From assembly GCA_016235445.1 (NCBI GenBank), contig JACRLB010000017.1:181304-245303 (forward strand): a stretch of DNA of 64,000 nucleotides, read 5' to 3'. Within the stretch, counting starts at the first letter, position 1; every line of letters starts with the position of its first letter. Position numbers and translations under genes: made by a program. Under the pieces are notes generated by a model. It made no database searches. It was not told the origin of the DNA and worked only from the letters and a program-made list of their open reading frames with translations. This stretch comes from Chloroflexota bacterium (GTDB lineage: Bacteria; Chloroflexota; Anaerolineae; Anaerolineales; Villigracilaceae). Positions 54,529-62,527 of this stretch are shown here, piece by piece.

Positions 54529-55506
54529 TGGCACGAACTCGTTCGTGAAGGCCTTGCTCAAATCCACAGGTTCAGGGATCAATTCCATTTTCACCAAGAG
54601 ATCGTTCATGTTCTCCCAGGCTTGCGGGTCAGAGAAACCGATTTGTTCGGCTCTCCAAAATTCAATGGACGTGTTCAACACCTGCATTTGCACAGCCTTG
54701 TCCTGGTCTTTCAAATTCTCGACGAACTTCAAACTGATCTCGTACGCTTCATCGGGATTTGCAATCGTATCTGCAATGCCGCGGGCCAGCGCGCGCGCCA
54801 TGCTTTTCACCAGCTCAGGTTCATCCTTAATCGTTATTTCACTCGAAACGATTCCGTTCGCGGTCAACTGCACATAATCGGCCACGCGCAATTCGTTCAC
54901 AGCAAAACCCTGCGAAGCCAGCACAATCGGTTCGTTCGCCGCATAGCCCACCACAATGGACGTTTGTCTACTGGCAAACGCCTCCACCTGGTTGAAGCCA
55001 ATTGCATCCATCGTCACATCAGCGGGCGAGAGGTCAGCAGAAAAAAGCAAGGCCTGCAAGCCAATATAATTTGCGCCGAACAAACCGGGCAGGCCAATCT
55101 TCTGTCCGCTTAAATCGGCGGGAGTCGTGATGTTCAACTCAGGCGCGGAAATGATCGAGATCGGAAATTGCTGATACCACGCAAACGCATACACCACGGG
55201 CAACCCTTGCGAACGCGCCAACAGCACCTGCTCGCCCGAAGCCACCGCAAACGGCAGTTCGCCCGCGCCCACCAACGCCACGCCATCGGTCTCGAAAGAA
55301 TAATCGAATTCGATCTCGATGCCTTCCTCCGCAAAATAACCTTTATCCACTGTGACGTAGAACGGCGCGTACTGGATGTTTGGGATGTAGCCCATCGGCA
55401 GTTTGATCGTGCGGACTGCTTCCGCGTCATTTCCGCCCTGTGAGCTGGTACAGGCCGAGAGAATGAGTCCCAGCCCAAGCATGAGGTAAACTAATTTCTT
55501 AAACAT
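54526..55506 (-). CDS. ribY: Riboflavin/precursor-binding lipoprotein (RibY type)
   Basis: 326 residues from ATG 55506, with AAAGGAG 6 nt before it. The signal ends LGLILSACTSS, a lipobox with C19-20. The mature protein is an NMT1/THI5-like (PF09084) binding protein: KLPMGYIPNIQYAPFYVTVD, KGYFAEEGIEIEFDYSFETD, VASGEQVLLARSQGLPVVYA and PADLSGQKIGLPGLFGANYIG. Thi5-like proteins bind thiamine-pyrimidine or, in RibXY of Chloroflexus, riboflavin. The FMN riboswitch upstream supports riboflavin. Confidence 0.87.
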   Translation of the reverse strand: MFKKLVYLMLGLGLILSACTSSQGGNDAEAVRTIKLPMGYIPNIQYAPFYVTVDKGYFAEEGIEIEFDYSFETDGVALVGAGELPFAVASGEQVLLARSQGLPVVYAFAWYQQFPISIISAPELNITTPADLSGQKIGLPGLFGANYIGLQALLFSADLSPADVTMDAIGFNQVEAFASRQTSIVVGYAANEPIVLASQGFAVNELRVADYVQLTANGIVSSEITIKDEPELVKSMARALARGIADTIANPDEAYEISLKFVENLKDQDKAVQMQVLNTSIEFWRAEQIGFSDPQAWENMNDLLVKMELIPEPVDLSKAFTNEFVP

Positions 55507-55522
55507 TGTTGTCTCCTTTGAA

Positions 55523-55628
55523 TTTTTTCTTCGTCCTGAGCGGAGCCGCACGTTCTTTGTGCGGCGTAGTCGAAGGATATGCAGCGCTTCGACTGCGCTC
55601 GCAAAGATCGCTCGCTCCGCTCAGCGCG
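55523..55628. repeat. CTTCGA/CTCAGG-family repeat between ribX and ribY
   Basis: TTCGTCCTGAGCGGAGCCGC, then GTGCGGCGTAGTCGAAGGAT and GCGCTTCGACTGCGCTCGC, then CTCCGCTCAGCGCGAAGGG. The last part overlaps the end of ribX and includes its stop codon. Confidence 0.8.
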
Positions 55629-56385
55629 AAGGGTTTTGCCATTTCAAAAATTTTCTCTCCAGCAACGTCACCACGCCGTACATGGACAGCGCCAGCGCGA
55701 TCAACATAAACACGGCCACAAAGACCATGGACGTGTCATACTGAAAATCACCAAGCTGTAACAGAAAGCCGAGTCCCTGCTCTGCATCCACCAATTCGCC
55801 GACGATGGCGCCAATGACCGATAAGGTCGCGCCGATCCTTAATCCGCCGAGCAGGATGGGCAGGGAGGCTGGGAGTTCCAGCTTGAGCAAAATCTGTCCA
55901 CGCGTGGCGCGGATGGAGTGCATCAGGTCATACAACGCAGTTGGCACGGCGCGCACGCCAACGACGGTGTTCACCAAAACGGGGAAGTACACGATCAACG
56001 CGCAAATGACCACCTTCGAGAGAATCCCATCCCCCAGCCAGATGACCAACAGCGGCGCAATCGCCACCACGGGAATGGCCTGGCTCGCCACCAGATACGG
56101 CGAAAGGACTTTTTCAAGCGCGCGCGATTTTGCAAGCGCATACCCCGTCACTGTGGCGAAGGTGATTCCAGCCAGCAAGCCCAACACGATCTCTGCCAGA
56201 GTGATGCCAGTGTGATAGATCAAACTTCCATCGCTGAGGGCTTTGAGGAAGCGTGACCACACGTCCACGGGCGCGGGCAGGATGAAGCGCGGAAGTTGAG
56301 TCACCTGCACGGTGAATTGCCATGCGAGCACGGCAAAGACAATGGAGAGAATCGCTGGAAAGATATTTTGAAATGGCTTGAACAT
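55621..56385 (-). CDS. ribX: Riboflavin/precursor ABC transporter permease (RibX type)
   Basis: 254 residues from ATG 56385. Six helices; the family motif of BPD permeases is ARGxxxxLKLELPASLPILLGGLRIGATL (EAA-like) near residue 180, and IGELVDAEQGLGFLLQLGDF follows. An upstream in-frame start (56526) would read through the riboswitch. The ATG lies directly after a T7 run of a terminator. The last residues (NPSR-stop) are encoded by a CTTCGA/CTCAGG repeat, so the natural stop has been replaced or extended. With ribY and an ATPase it forms an import system. Confidence 0.88.
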   Translation of the reverse strand: MFKPFQNIFPAILSIVFAVLAWQFTVQVTQLPRFILPAPVDVWSRFLKALSDGSLIYHTGITLAEIVLGLLAGITFATVTGYALAKSRALEKVLSPYLVASQAIPVVAIAPLLVIWLGDGILSKVVICALIVYFPVLVNTVVGVRAVPTALYDLMHSIRATRGQILLKLELPASLPILLGGLRIGATLSVIGAIVGELVDAEQGLGFLLQLGDFQYDTSMVFVAVFMLIALALSMYGVVTLLERKFLKWQNPSR

Positions 56386-56424
56386 AAAAAAATGCGCCTC
56401 GCTTGTATCAACAATCGGGGCGCA
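56386..56424 (-). terminator. Riboswitch-controlled terminator in front of ribX
   Basis: On the reverse strand TGCGCC...GGCGCA (56419-56424 and 56393-56398) then ATTTTTTT directly before the ATG. A second hairpin, CGTGAA/TTCACG, lies just upstream and could serve as anti-terminator. When the T run is used as terminator it also hides the start. Confidence 0.65.
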
Positions 56425-56540
56425 GAAACAGGCATCAGCGGCGCGTGAAGCGGTTCGTTTCACGTCCACAAAGAAAAAGCCCGAAAACAAAGAACGTTTC
56501 CGGGGCGTGAATCCAAACAGCGACACGAGTCGTGTTGCTA

Positions 56541-56686
56541 TACCTTCTTCTATCCAGACTATAACTGTCGGCCCCGGAATCTCACCGGATCATGCCCGTT
56601 TTCCCAGCGGGGAAAGCGATGTACCTAAACAGGCTCGTGGGCTGTACCACCGATCGGGAATTGCACCCTGCCCCGAAGGTTAAATA
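56541..56686 (-). ncRNA. FMN riboswitch (RFN element)
   Basis: The reverse strand shows the conserved RFN blocks in order: CTTCGGGGCAGGGTG, AATTCCCGATCGGTGGT, AGCCCACGAGCC, then a variable arm (TTTCCCCGCTGGGAAAAC), GATCCGGTGAGATTCCGGGG, CCGACAGTTATAGTC and GGATAGAAGAAGG. All core positions of the six-helix junction are present. It sits between a consensus promoter and the ribX gene. FMN binding is expected to favour the downstream terminator and shut off riboflavin uptake. Confidence 0.97.
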
Positions 56687-56699
56687 TTTAGTTGCTGGC

Positions 56700-56728
56700 A
56701 TTATAGCCACACAAAATGCGGCTGTCAA
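56700..56728 (-). promoter_or_regulatory. Promoter of the FMN-riboswitch/ribXY operon
   Basis: TTGACA (56723-56728) and TATAAT (56700-56705) on the reverse strand are separated by exactly 17 bp, a full consensus. Transcription would start near 56693, a few bases before the RFN element. Confidence 0.9.
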
Positions 56729-56733
56729 TTCAA

Positions 56734-57243
56734 TTATTGGTTTTCGCGCAACCTCGCCATGGCATAGACATCCACAAACTGACCATCGCGATAGGCAAAG
56801 CGGTGATGTGTGCCTTCGGTGACAAAGCCGAATTTTTTATACAGGTGGATCGCAGGTTCATTGTCGGTGTAGACTTCCAGCTCGATGCGGGAAAGATTGA
56901 GCCAATTATCGGCAAGGTCAACGGCGGCTTGCATGAGGGCGGAGCCAACGCCTTTGCCCTGCCAATCATCCCGCACAGCCATGCCGATCTGCCCCACGTG
57001 CCTGCGGCGGGGATTGTGTGGAAAAGTATGCAAGCCTAACTGTCCGACGATTTCATCTTCTACACAAGCCAGCAGGTTGAAAGTTCCGTCAGGCGGTTCT
57101 GCCAAGCGTTTGCGCCACATTTCTGTGAAAGGAAATGGAAGTTGCAGCGTCCCGCGCATGGCGTTGGGGCCTGAAAAAATCTGGCGCATGGCTTCGGCAT
57201 CGGATGGTTCAGCACGGCGGATGGTGAATATGGGTTTATCCAT
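56734..57243 (-). CDS. GNAT-family N-acetyltransferase
   Basis: 169 residues from ATG 57243 (GGAGG 4 nt before). Acetyl-CoA-binding motif A is IGMAVRDDWQGKGVGSALMQAA (Q/R-x-x-G-x-G/A), with the β-strand LNLSRIELEVYTDNEPAIHL and YKKFGFVTEGTHHRFAYRDG following, as in the RimJ/RimL/phosphinothricin-like group. The acceptor is not known. The ribXY promoter starts just after its stop codon. Confidence 0.92.
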   Translation of the reverse strand: MDKPIFTIRRAEPSDAEAMRQIFSGPNAMRGTLQLPFPFTEMWRKRLAEPPDGTFNLLACVEDEIVGQLGLHTFPHNPRRRHVGQIGMAVRDDWQGKGVGSALMQAAVDLADNWLNLSRIELEVYTDNEPAIHLYKKFGFVTEGTHHRFAYRDGQFVDVYAMARLRENQ

Positions 57244-57262
57244 GAGGCCTCCAATAAACAAA

Positions 57263-57301
57263 GTAGGGGCGGAGCGCCGCTCCGCCCCGCCCCGCCCCTA
57301 C
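57263..57301. repeat. GC-rich GTAGGGGCGG hairpin between GNAT gene and valS
   Basis: GTAGGGGCGGAGCG pairs with CGCTCCGCCCC, and again with CCGCCCCTAC-type end: GTAGGGGCGG (57263-57272) and CCCGCCCCTAC (57291-57301). Likely a terminator and possibly a further GTAG-headed repeat. Confidence 0.65.
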
Positions 57302-57305
57302 AAAA

Positions 57306-60065
57306 TTACTTCAACTGCGTCTTGATCTTCTCGGCAGTATCTTTATACGCGGCTAACTTCTCGCGTTCTTTCGCGATCAATGCGGCGGGAGCTTTGTTGG
57401 CGAAGTCACTGCCGAGCAAGGTCTCCAAGCGTTGAATGTGTGACTCGGCTTCCTTGAGTTCTTTTTCAAGGCGCGCCTTCTCATTCGCCAAGTCCACCAT
57501 GCCTGCGAGTGGGAGATAGATTTCAATGGAGCCAACGATGAGAGCGGCGGAGTCTTTGGGTTTGTCTTTTAGAGATTGAAGAATGGAGATTTGAGACTGG
57601 TCGAGGCCTGCCAGAGAAGCAATGACGTTTGCCTGCTCGTTGAGCAGTTCGGTTTTATCGCCTGCGACAATAAAGGCGGCAATCTTCTTCGACGGAGCCA
57701 CGTTCTTTTCCGAGCGCAAGTTACGGATGGAACGCACGATTTCCTGGATCAACGCGAAGTCTGCGATCTTTTCTTCCTCCCAACCTTCGAGGTCACGCGG
57801 TTCGGGGAATTTGGCAACGATCAACGCATTGGGCCAGTCTTTGGCGAGATCGGACGCTGCGCGTGGAGATTCGAGAATTGCCGAGCGCAAATGTCCCCAA
57901 ATTTCTTCGGTGACAAACGGAGTGAACGGATGAAGCAAACGCAGGGACATGTCAAACACACGCGCGAGAGTTTCAACTGTCTGCTTTCTGCTTTCCGCAT
58001 TTTGCATTTGCCCTTTCGCAATTTCCACATACCAATCTGCAAAATCTGACCAGATGAAATCATATATCTGCTGGCCTGCCTGCCCGTATTGGAAGTTCTG
58101 GAATTGGCGTTCCACATCGCGGATGAGTTGCTGGAGACGAGCCCAAATCCAAGAGTCGGCAAGGGTGTAGGAATTAGGAATTAGGGAATTAGGGGAACTA
58201 ATTCCTAATTCCTGATCCCTAATTCCTTCTATTGCATTGATCACAAACCGCCCCGCATTCCACAATTTGTTTGCAAAGTTGCGATTGGCTTCCACTTTTT
58301 TTACTGAAAGGTTAATGTCGTTTCCAGGCGTGGAACCAACCAAAAGCGTGAAGCGAAGCGCGTCTGTGCCGAATTCATCCATGATGATCAGCGGATCGAT
58401 GCCATTACCTTTTGTCTTGCTCATGCGCTGACCGAACTCATCGCGGATTGTTCCGTGCAAATACACGGTATGGAATGGAATCTGTCCCGTGTATTCCAAA
58501 CCAGACATAATCATGCGCGCCACCCAGAAGAACAAAATATCGTAGCCCGTTTCCATGTAGGAGGTGGGATAGAAATATTTGTAATCAGGTGTCTCCTCAG
58601 GCCAGCCAAGCGTGGAGAACGGCCACAAGCCCGAAGAGAACCATGTGTCCAACACATCGTCATCCTGACGAATTTCCTTCGAGCCGCAGGTTGCACATTG
58701 TTTGGGATCTTCGCGCGTCACGGTCATGTGATTCTCATGGCAATACCAAACAGGGATGCGGTGTCCCCACCACAACTGGCGGCTGATGCACCAATCCTTG
58801 ATATTCTCAAGCCAGTTGTAATATGTCTTTTCAAAACGCTCAGGCACGATCTTGATGCGTCCGTCTTTGACGGCGGCAAGACCAGCCTCGGCCAGCGGAT
58901 CGATCTTCACGAACCACTGCTCCGAGATCATCGGCTCGACAATTTCACCACCGCGCTGTGAACGCGGGATGGTCGTCATATATTTTTCTTCTTTGATGAC
59001 GAGCCCCGCCTCTTTCATCTCCGCCCAAAGCTGTTTCCTCGCCTCGAACCGATCCAAGCCTTGATATTTTCCGCCATTCTCGTTGACCTTGGCTTCTTTG
59101 TCCAACATGGAGATGATCGGCAAATTATGACGTTGCGCGATGGCATAGTCGTTCGGGTCGTGTCCCGGCGTGATCTTGAGCGCACCCGTGCCAAATTCCA
59201 TGCTGACGTATTCATCGGCGATGACAGGAATTTCACGTCCAAGCATTGGGACGATGGCCGTCTTGCCGATGAATTTCTTGAAGCGTTCATCCTCCGGGTG
59301 AACCGCCACTGCCGTATCACCGAGAATGGTTTCAGGGCGGATGGTGGCAACTGGAATGAATTCGCCCTCACCCCCATCCCCTCTCCCTGAGGGAGAGGGG
59401 CGCAGGGGTGAGGGTTTGATCATATATTTGAAGTAATACAACTTCGCTTCTTCATCGCTGTATTCCACTTCGAGGTCTGACACAGCGGTCTTGAGTCCGG
59501 GTGACCAGTTGATGAGACGCGGGCCGCGGTAGATCAGTCCTTTCTCAAAGAGGCGGACAAATGCCTCCCGCACCGCGCGACTCAGGCCATCATCAAGAGT
59601 GAAGCGTTCTCGATCCCAATCACAGGATGCGCCGAGGCGGCGAATCTGATTCGTGATCATGCCGCCGTATTTGTGTTTCCAATCCCATGTGCGTTTGATG
59701 AATGCTTCGCGGCCCAATTCTTCGCGAGTGATTTCTTCGTTCTTGAGCAGGTCGCGCTCCACCATAAGCTGGGTGGCAATGCCCGCATGGTCGGTGCCTG
59801 GAACCCACAACGTGGAGTAGCCCTTCATGCGATGATAGCGAACCATGAGGTCTTCCACGCTGACGAACATGGCGTGGCCGATGTGCAATTCACCCGTCAC
59901 ATTGGGCGGGGGAATCGTGAGAACGAACGGTTTGACATTCGGGTCAAAGTCCGCGTTGTTGGGGTCGTTATGCGGCTTAAAATATTTACCCGCTTCCCAC
60001 ATCGCGTAAATCCGCGATTCGGTGGATTTGAAATCATACGCTTTTGGTAATTCCTGTTTGGTCAT
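57306..60065 (-). CDS. valS: Valyl-tRNA synthetase, with two repeat-derived insertions
   Basis: 919 residues; charges tRNA-Val. The class I motifs are NVTGELHIGHAMF (HIGH at 61-64) and QRMSKTKGNGIDP (KMSKS type). The editing domain (CP1) has PVATIRPETILGDTAVAVHP, and the C-terminal coiled coil (LANEKARLEKELKEAESHIQ, IAKEREKLAAYKD) binds tRNA. Residues ~217-233 (KPSPLRPSPSGRGDGGEG), just before the editing-domain TIRPET, come from a CCCTCACCC palindrome, and ~617-636 (GIRDQELGISSPNSLIPNS) from AATTAGG tandem units; both kept the frame. A T-box leader upstream controls it by uncharged tRNA-Val. GGAG lies 7-8 nt before the ATG. Confidence 0.97.
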   Translation of the reverse strand: MTKQELPKAYDFKSTESRIYAMWEAGKYFKPHNDPNNADFDPNVKPFVLTIPPPNVTGELHIGHAMFVSVEDLMVRYHRMKGYSTLWVPGTDHAGIATQLMVERDLLKNEEITREELGREAFIKRTWDWKHKYGGMITNQIRRLGASCDWDRERFTLDDGLSRAVREAFVRLFEKGLIYRGPRLINWSPGLKTAVSDLEVEYSDEEAKLYYFKYMIKPSPLRPSPSGRGDGGEGEFIPVATIRPETILGDTAVAVHPEDERFKKFIGKTAIVPMLGREIPVIADEYVSMEFGTGALKITPGHDPNDYAIAQRHNLPIISMLDKEAKVNENGGKYQGLDRFEARKQLWAEMKEAGLVIKEEKYMTTIPRSQRGGEIVEPMISEQWFVKIDPLAEAGLAAVKDGRIKIVPERFEKTYYNWLENIKDWCISRQLWWGHRIPVWYCHENHMTVTREDPKQCATCGSKEIRQDDDVLDTWFSSGLWPFSTLGWPEETPDYKYFYPTSYMETGYDILFFWVARMIMSGLEYTGQIPFHTVYLHGTIRDEFGQRMSKTKGNGIDPLIIMDEFGTDALRFTLLVGSTPGNDINLSVKKVEANRNFANKLWNAGRFVINAIEGIRDQELGISSPNSLIPNSYTLADSWIWARLQQLIRDVERQFQNFQYGQAGQQIYDFIWSDFADWYVEIAKGQMQNAESRKQTVETLARVFDMSLRLLHPFTPFVTEEIWGHLRSAILESPRAASDLAKDWPNALIVAKFPEPRDLEGWEEEKIADFALIQEIVRSIRNLRSEKNVAPSKKIAAFIVAGDKTELLNEQANVIASLAGLDQSQISILQSLKDKPKDSAALIVGSIEIYLPLAGMVDLANEKARLEKELKEAESHIQRLETLLGSDFANKAPAALIAKEREKLAAYKDTAEKIKTQLK
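58160..58216. repeat. AATTAGG tandem/inverted tract inside valS
   Basis: GGAATTAGGAATTAGGGAATTAGGG, then CTAATTCCTAATTCCTGATC: tandem units followed by their inverted copy. Read in frame in valS. Confidence 0.75.
59368..59416. repeat. CCCTCACCC-family palindrome inside valS
   Basis: CCCTCACCCCCATCCCCTCT, CCCTGAGGGAGAGGGG, then CAGGGGTGAGGGTT. Same core as in acnA; read in frame. Confidence 0.85.
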
Positions 60066-60152
60066 TCTTGCTCCTTGGTGTTAGAGACTAGAGATTAGAG
60101 ATTAGTCTTCTCTCACTACCGACCATTCTCTACTTTCTACTGTCTTGTTCTT

Positions 60153-60436
60153 AAAATAAAAACACTCCGTCCATCATGAGGACGAAGTGTTCCCTTCGAT
60201 AAACTCAGGGCAAGCCTTCGCGGTACCACCTCAATTCGCCGTTTTGTGCGGCGCACTCGGCGACCGACAATCATCGGTCTTTGCTATAACGGGCAATCCC
60301 GTGCTGGTCTAGTAATTGGTAATTATCAATTTTCTTCAGCAGTTCGTTTCAGACGACTTCTGCGGCTTTTTGCTGTGGAAACTTCCAGCCAAGGCTTCCT
60401 TCTCTATCAGCGTTTGAGCCGCTTACTACTTCTGAA
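60153..60436 (-). ncRNA. T-box riboswitch leader of valS
   Basis: On the reverse strand: a Stem I region (AGTAAGCGGC, GATAGAGAAGGAAGCC), a GAAGTCGTCT specifier area holding GTC (Val) at 60355-60357 (with a second GTC adjacent), and the T-box proper, GAGGTGGTACCGCG (60219-60232). The terminator AACACTTCGTCC...GGACGGAGTGTTTTT (60153-60191) follows, ending ~90 nt before valS. Uncharged tRNA-Val pairs with TGGT and lets transcription pass. The loop between T-box and terminator carries a CTTCGA/CTCAGG-family repeat (60191-60215), which lengthens it. Confidence 0.93.
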
Positions 60437-60443
60437 TATCGGG

Positions 60444-60472
60444 ATTATACGCGCCAGAAATTAAAGCGTCAA
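60444..60472 (-). promoter_or_regulatory. Promoter of the T-box/valS transcript
   Basis: TTGACG (60467-60472) and TATAAT (60444-60449) on the reverse strand, 17 bp apart. Start expected near 60437. The remaining 60473-60568 holds the promoter of the divergent gene (TATACT at 60528-60533). Confidence 0.88.
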
Positions 60473-60568
60473 GAAGTTCTGAGATTGGATTCGACTACTA
60501 TTCGGCTATTTTTCGACTAACCTTTGCTATACTAACCTCATTCCACACAAACAAAGGAATTCACCACT

Positions 60569-61360
60569 ATGCTCACAGGATTTGACTTTGTACTTGCCGC
60601 CCTTGCCGCTCTTGCCGCAGGCGCAGTCAACGCTCTTGCAGGCGGCGGGACGCTGATCACCTTTCCCATGCTCACCTTTCTCGGCGTGCCTGCCGTGATG
60701 GCAAATGTAACCAACACTGTTGCGCTTTGCCCCGGCTATTTCGGCGGGACACTGGCACAGATGAAAGACCTGCAAGGACAAAAAAGCAGGCTGTGGCTCA
60801 TCGTCCCTGCCAGCATCGTCGGCGGCGTGCTGGGCGGGTTTCTACTTTTGCAAACGGGCGAAAAATTATTCAAAGACCTCGTCCCTTATCTGATCCTGCT
60901 GGCTTCGGGCCTGCTCGCCATTCAAGACCCCGTCCGCGCATGGTTGATAACACTTGCACCTGGCGCAAGTGCAGGTGAGCGCATGGGCGAAAGTCACGGC
61001 GCGCGTTTGGAAAAATTGACCTGGCTTCCCGTCGGCCTGGCATCGATCTATGGCGGATATTTCGGCGCAGGATTGAGCGTGATCGTGCTCTCTGCTTTGG
61101 GGTTGACTTTGGAAGACACGCTCACGCGTCTTAACGCGCTCAAGCAGGCTGTTGCTTTCTCGGTCAATGTCGCCGCTGCTATATTTTTCATTTTCTCCGG
61201 GCAGGTGCTTTGGTCTGCCGCGGCAGTGATGGCCCTCGGCGCGTTAATCGGCGGCGTGCTGGGCGGCAAACTTGCTGGCAAAATAAAACCGTCCACCTTG
61301 CGATGGACGGTTGTGACAATCGGCGTGATCGTTGCGATCATCTATTTCGTGCGCGGCTAA
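60569..61360 (+). CDS. TauE/SafE-family membrane transporter (TSUP)
   Basis: 263 residues, about eight helices. [22 protein letters not shown] and [20 protein letters not shown] (family: 'G.....G.GGG.l..P.L...G'), [20 protein letters not shown] and [20 protein letters not shown], then [19 protein letters not shown], are the paired halves of TSUP. Sulfite, sulfonate or other organic anions are known substrates. The stop overlaps the end of the PIN-TRAM gene on the other strand. AAAGG precedes the ATG by about 12 nt, so translation is by a normal leader. Confidence 0.9.
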   Translation: MLTGFDFVLAALAALAAGAVNALAGGGTLITFPMLTFLGVPAVMANVTNTVALCPGYFGGTLAQMKDLQGQKSRLWLIVPASIVGGVLGGFLLLQTGEKLFKDLVPYLILLASGLLAIQDPVRAWLITLAPGASAGERMGESHGARLEKLTWLPVGLASIYGGYFGAGLSVIVLSALGLTLEDTLTRLNALKQAVAFSVNVAAAIFFIFSGQVLWSAAAVMALGALIGGVLGGKLAGKIKPSTLRWTVVTIGVIVAIIYFVRG

Positions 61361-62436
61361 TTCCTTTTCTTCTTGCCGTTGTCTTCATCCACGCGGCCGA
61401 AGATCATGCGGCCTGCGGCGGTTTGCAACACCTTGGTAATGTTCACTTCCATGTACTCGCCGATGTACTCCTTGCCGTTTTCCACAACGACCATCGTACC
61501 GTCGTCCATGTAACCCACGCCCTGACTGGATTCCTTGCCTTCCTGAATGATGTTGATGCGAAGCCCTTCGCCGGGCAACACAACCGATTTGACCGCGTTG
61601 GCAAGCTCGTTGATGTTGAGCACGGTCACGCCTTGCAGTTCGGCGATGCGGTTGAGGTTGTAGTCGTTCGTCAGCACGGGGCTTTTCAACTGCTTGCCCA
61701 GCACGATCAATTTATCGTCCACTTCGCGCACACCGTCCACGTTGATATCCGAAATACGCACGAGGACATTGGGGAGTTTCTGCAATTCGGCCAGCACTTC
61801 CATGCCGCGCCGCCCGCGCTGACGGCGCATCCCATCCGGGGAGTCGGCGATGTATTGAAGTTCGTTCAACACAAAGCGGGGGATGAGAAGCGTGCCGGGC
61901 AGGAATCCCGTTTTGGCAATATCTGCCACCCGCCCGTCGATGATGACGCTGGTATCCAAAAGAATGTTGCGGTTGAGGTTCGTCCACGAGGATGAACCGC
62001 CGCCCTCATTGCGTCCGCTTAGGGCGCTGAGCAGGCCCATGATATCTCCCTGGCGCATGACAAAGAGGGAGATGCCAAAGTAGGAGAAAATCAGCACGCC
62101 GAGGAAGGGCAGTATCTGGCTGAATGGGTCGGGCAATAGCGAAAGCGGAAAGGCCAGCAGTGCGGCAATCAGCAGGCCCGCGATCAAGCCCGTCAACCCG
62201 GCGAAAAGGCTTTCCGCCGCCAAACGCCCAAGCAGAGATTTCATGGCGCGCGCAGGGCGCGTGGTAAAGTACGGGGTGAGGATGATGCCCGTCAGCGCGC
62301 CGACCAGCCCAAAGACAATAGTGGTGCGAACAGGGTTATCAGTGGGAAATTTTGATGAGATATCAAATCCCAAATATCCCCCGGAGATCGCCAGCACGAT
62401 CATTCCAATAATACGAAGAACAAATTCAAAACTCAT
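61357..62436 (-). CDS. PIN-TRAM domain membrane protein (YacL-like)
   Basis: 359 residues from ATG 62436 (GGAG 6-8 nt before). Four N-terminal helices (~1-135), then a PIN domain: [20 protein letters not shown] (D174-like), [20 protein letters not shown] and [19 protein letters not shown], closed by a C-terminal TRAM domain with [20 protein letters not shown]. This is the YacL type found near the start of stringent/tRNA operons in Firmicutes and widely in Chloroflexota; an RNase role is presumed. The tail is basic (NGKKKRN). Confidence 0.9.
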   Translation of the reverse strand: MSFEFVLRIIGMIVLAISGGYLGFDISSKFPTDNPVRTTIVFGLVGALTGIILTPYFTTRPARAMKSLLGRLAAESLFAGLTGLIAGLLIAALLAFPLSLLPDPFSQILPFLGVLIFSYFGISLFVMRQGDIMGLLSALSGRNEGGGSSSWTNLNRNILLDTSVIIDGRVADIAKTGFLPGTLLIPRFVLNELQYIADSPDGMRRQRGRRGMEVLAELQKLPNVLVRISDINVDGVREVDDKLIVLGKQLKSPVLTNDYNLNRIAELQGVTVLNINELANAVKSVVLPGEGLRINIIQEGKESSQGVGYMDDGTMVVVENGKEYIGEYMEVNITKVLQTAAGRMIFGRVDEDNGKKKRN

Positions 62437-62527
62437 CAATAACTCCTTGAAAAAAAAATAAATGCAGGCGGGATAATAGCACGGGTAACACGCCTCGTCA
62501 ATTGTCACATTTTAACTCTTATATTAT

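Noticed and set aside
56386..56526. N-terminal extension of ribX to 56526
   Set aside because: It would translate the riboswitch expression platform; the residues are not permease-like and ATG 56385 fits the family.
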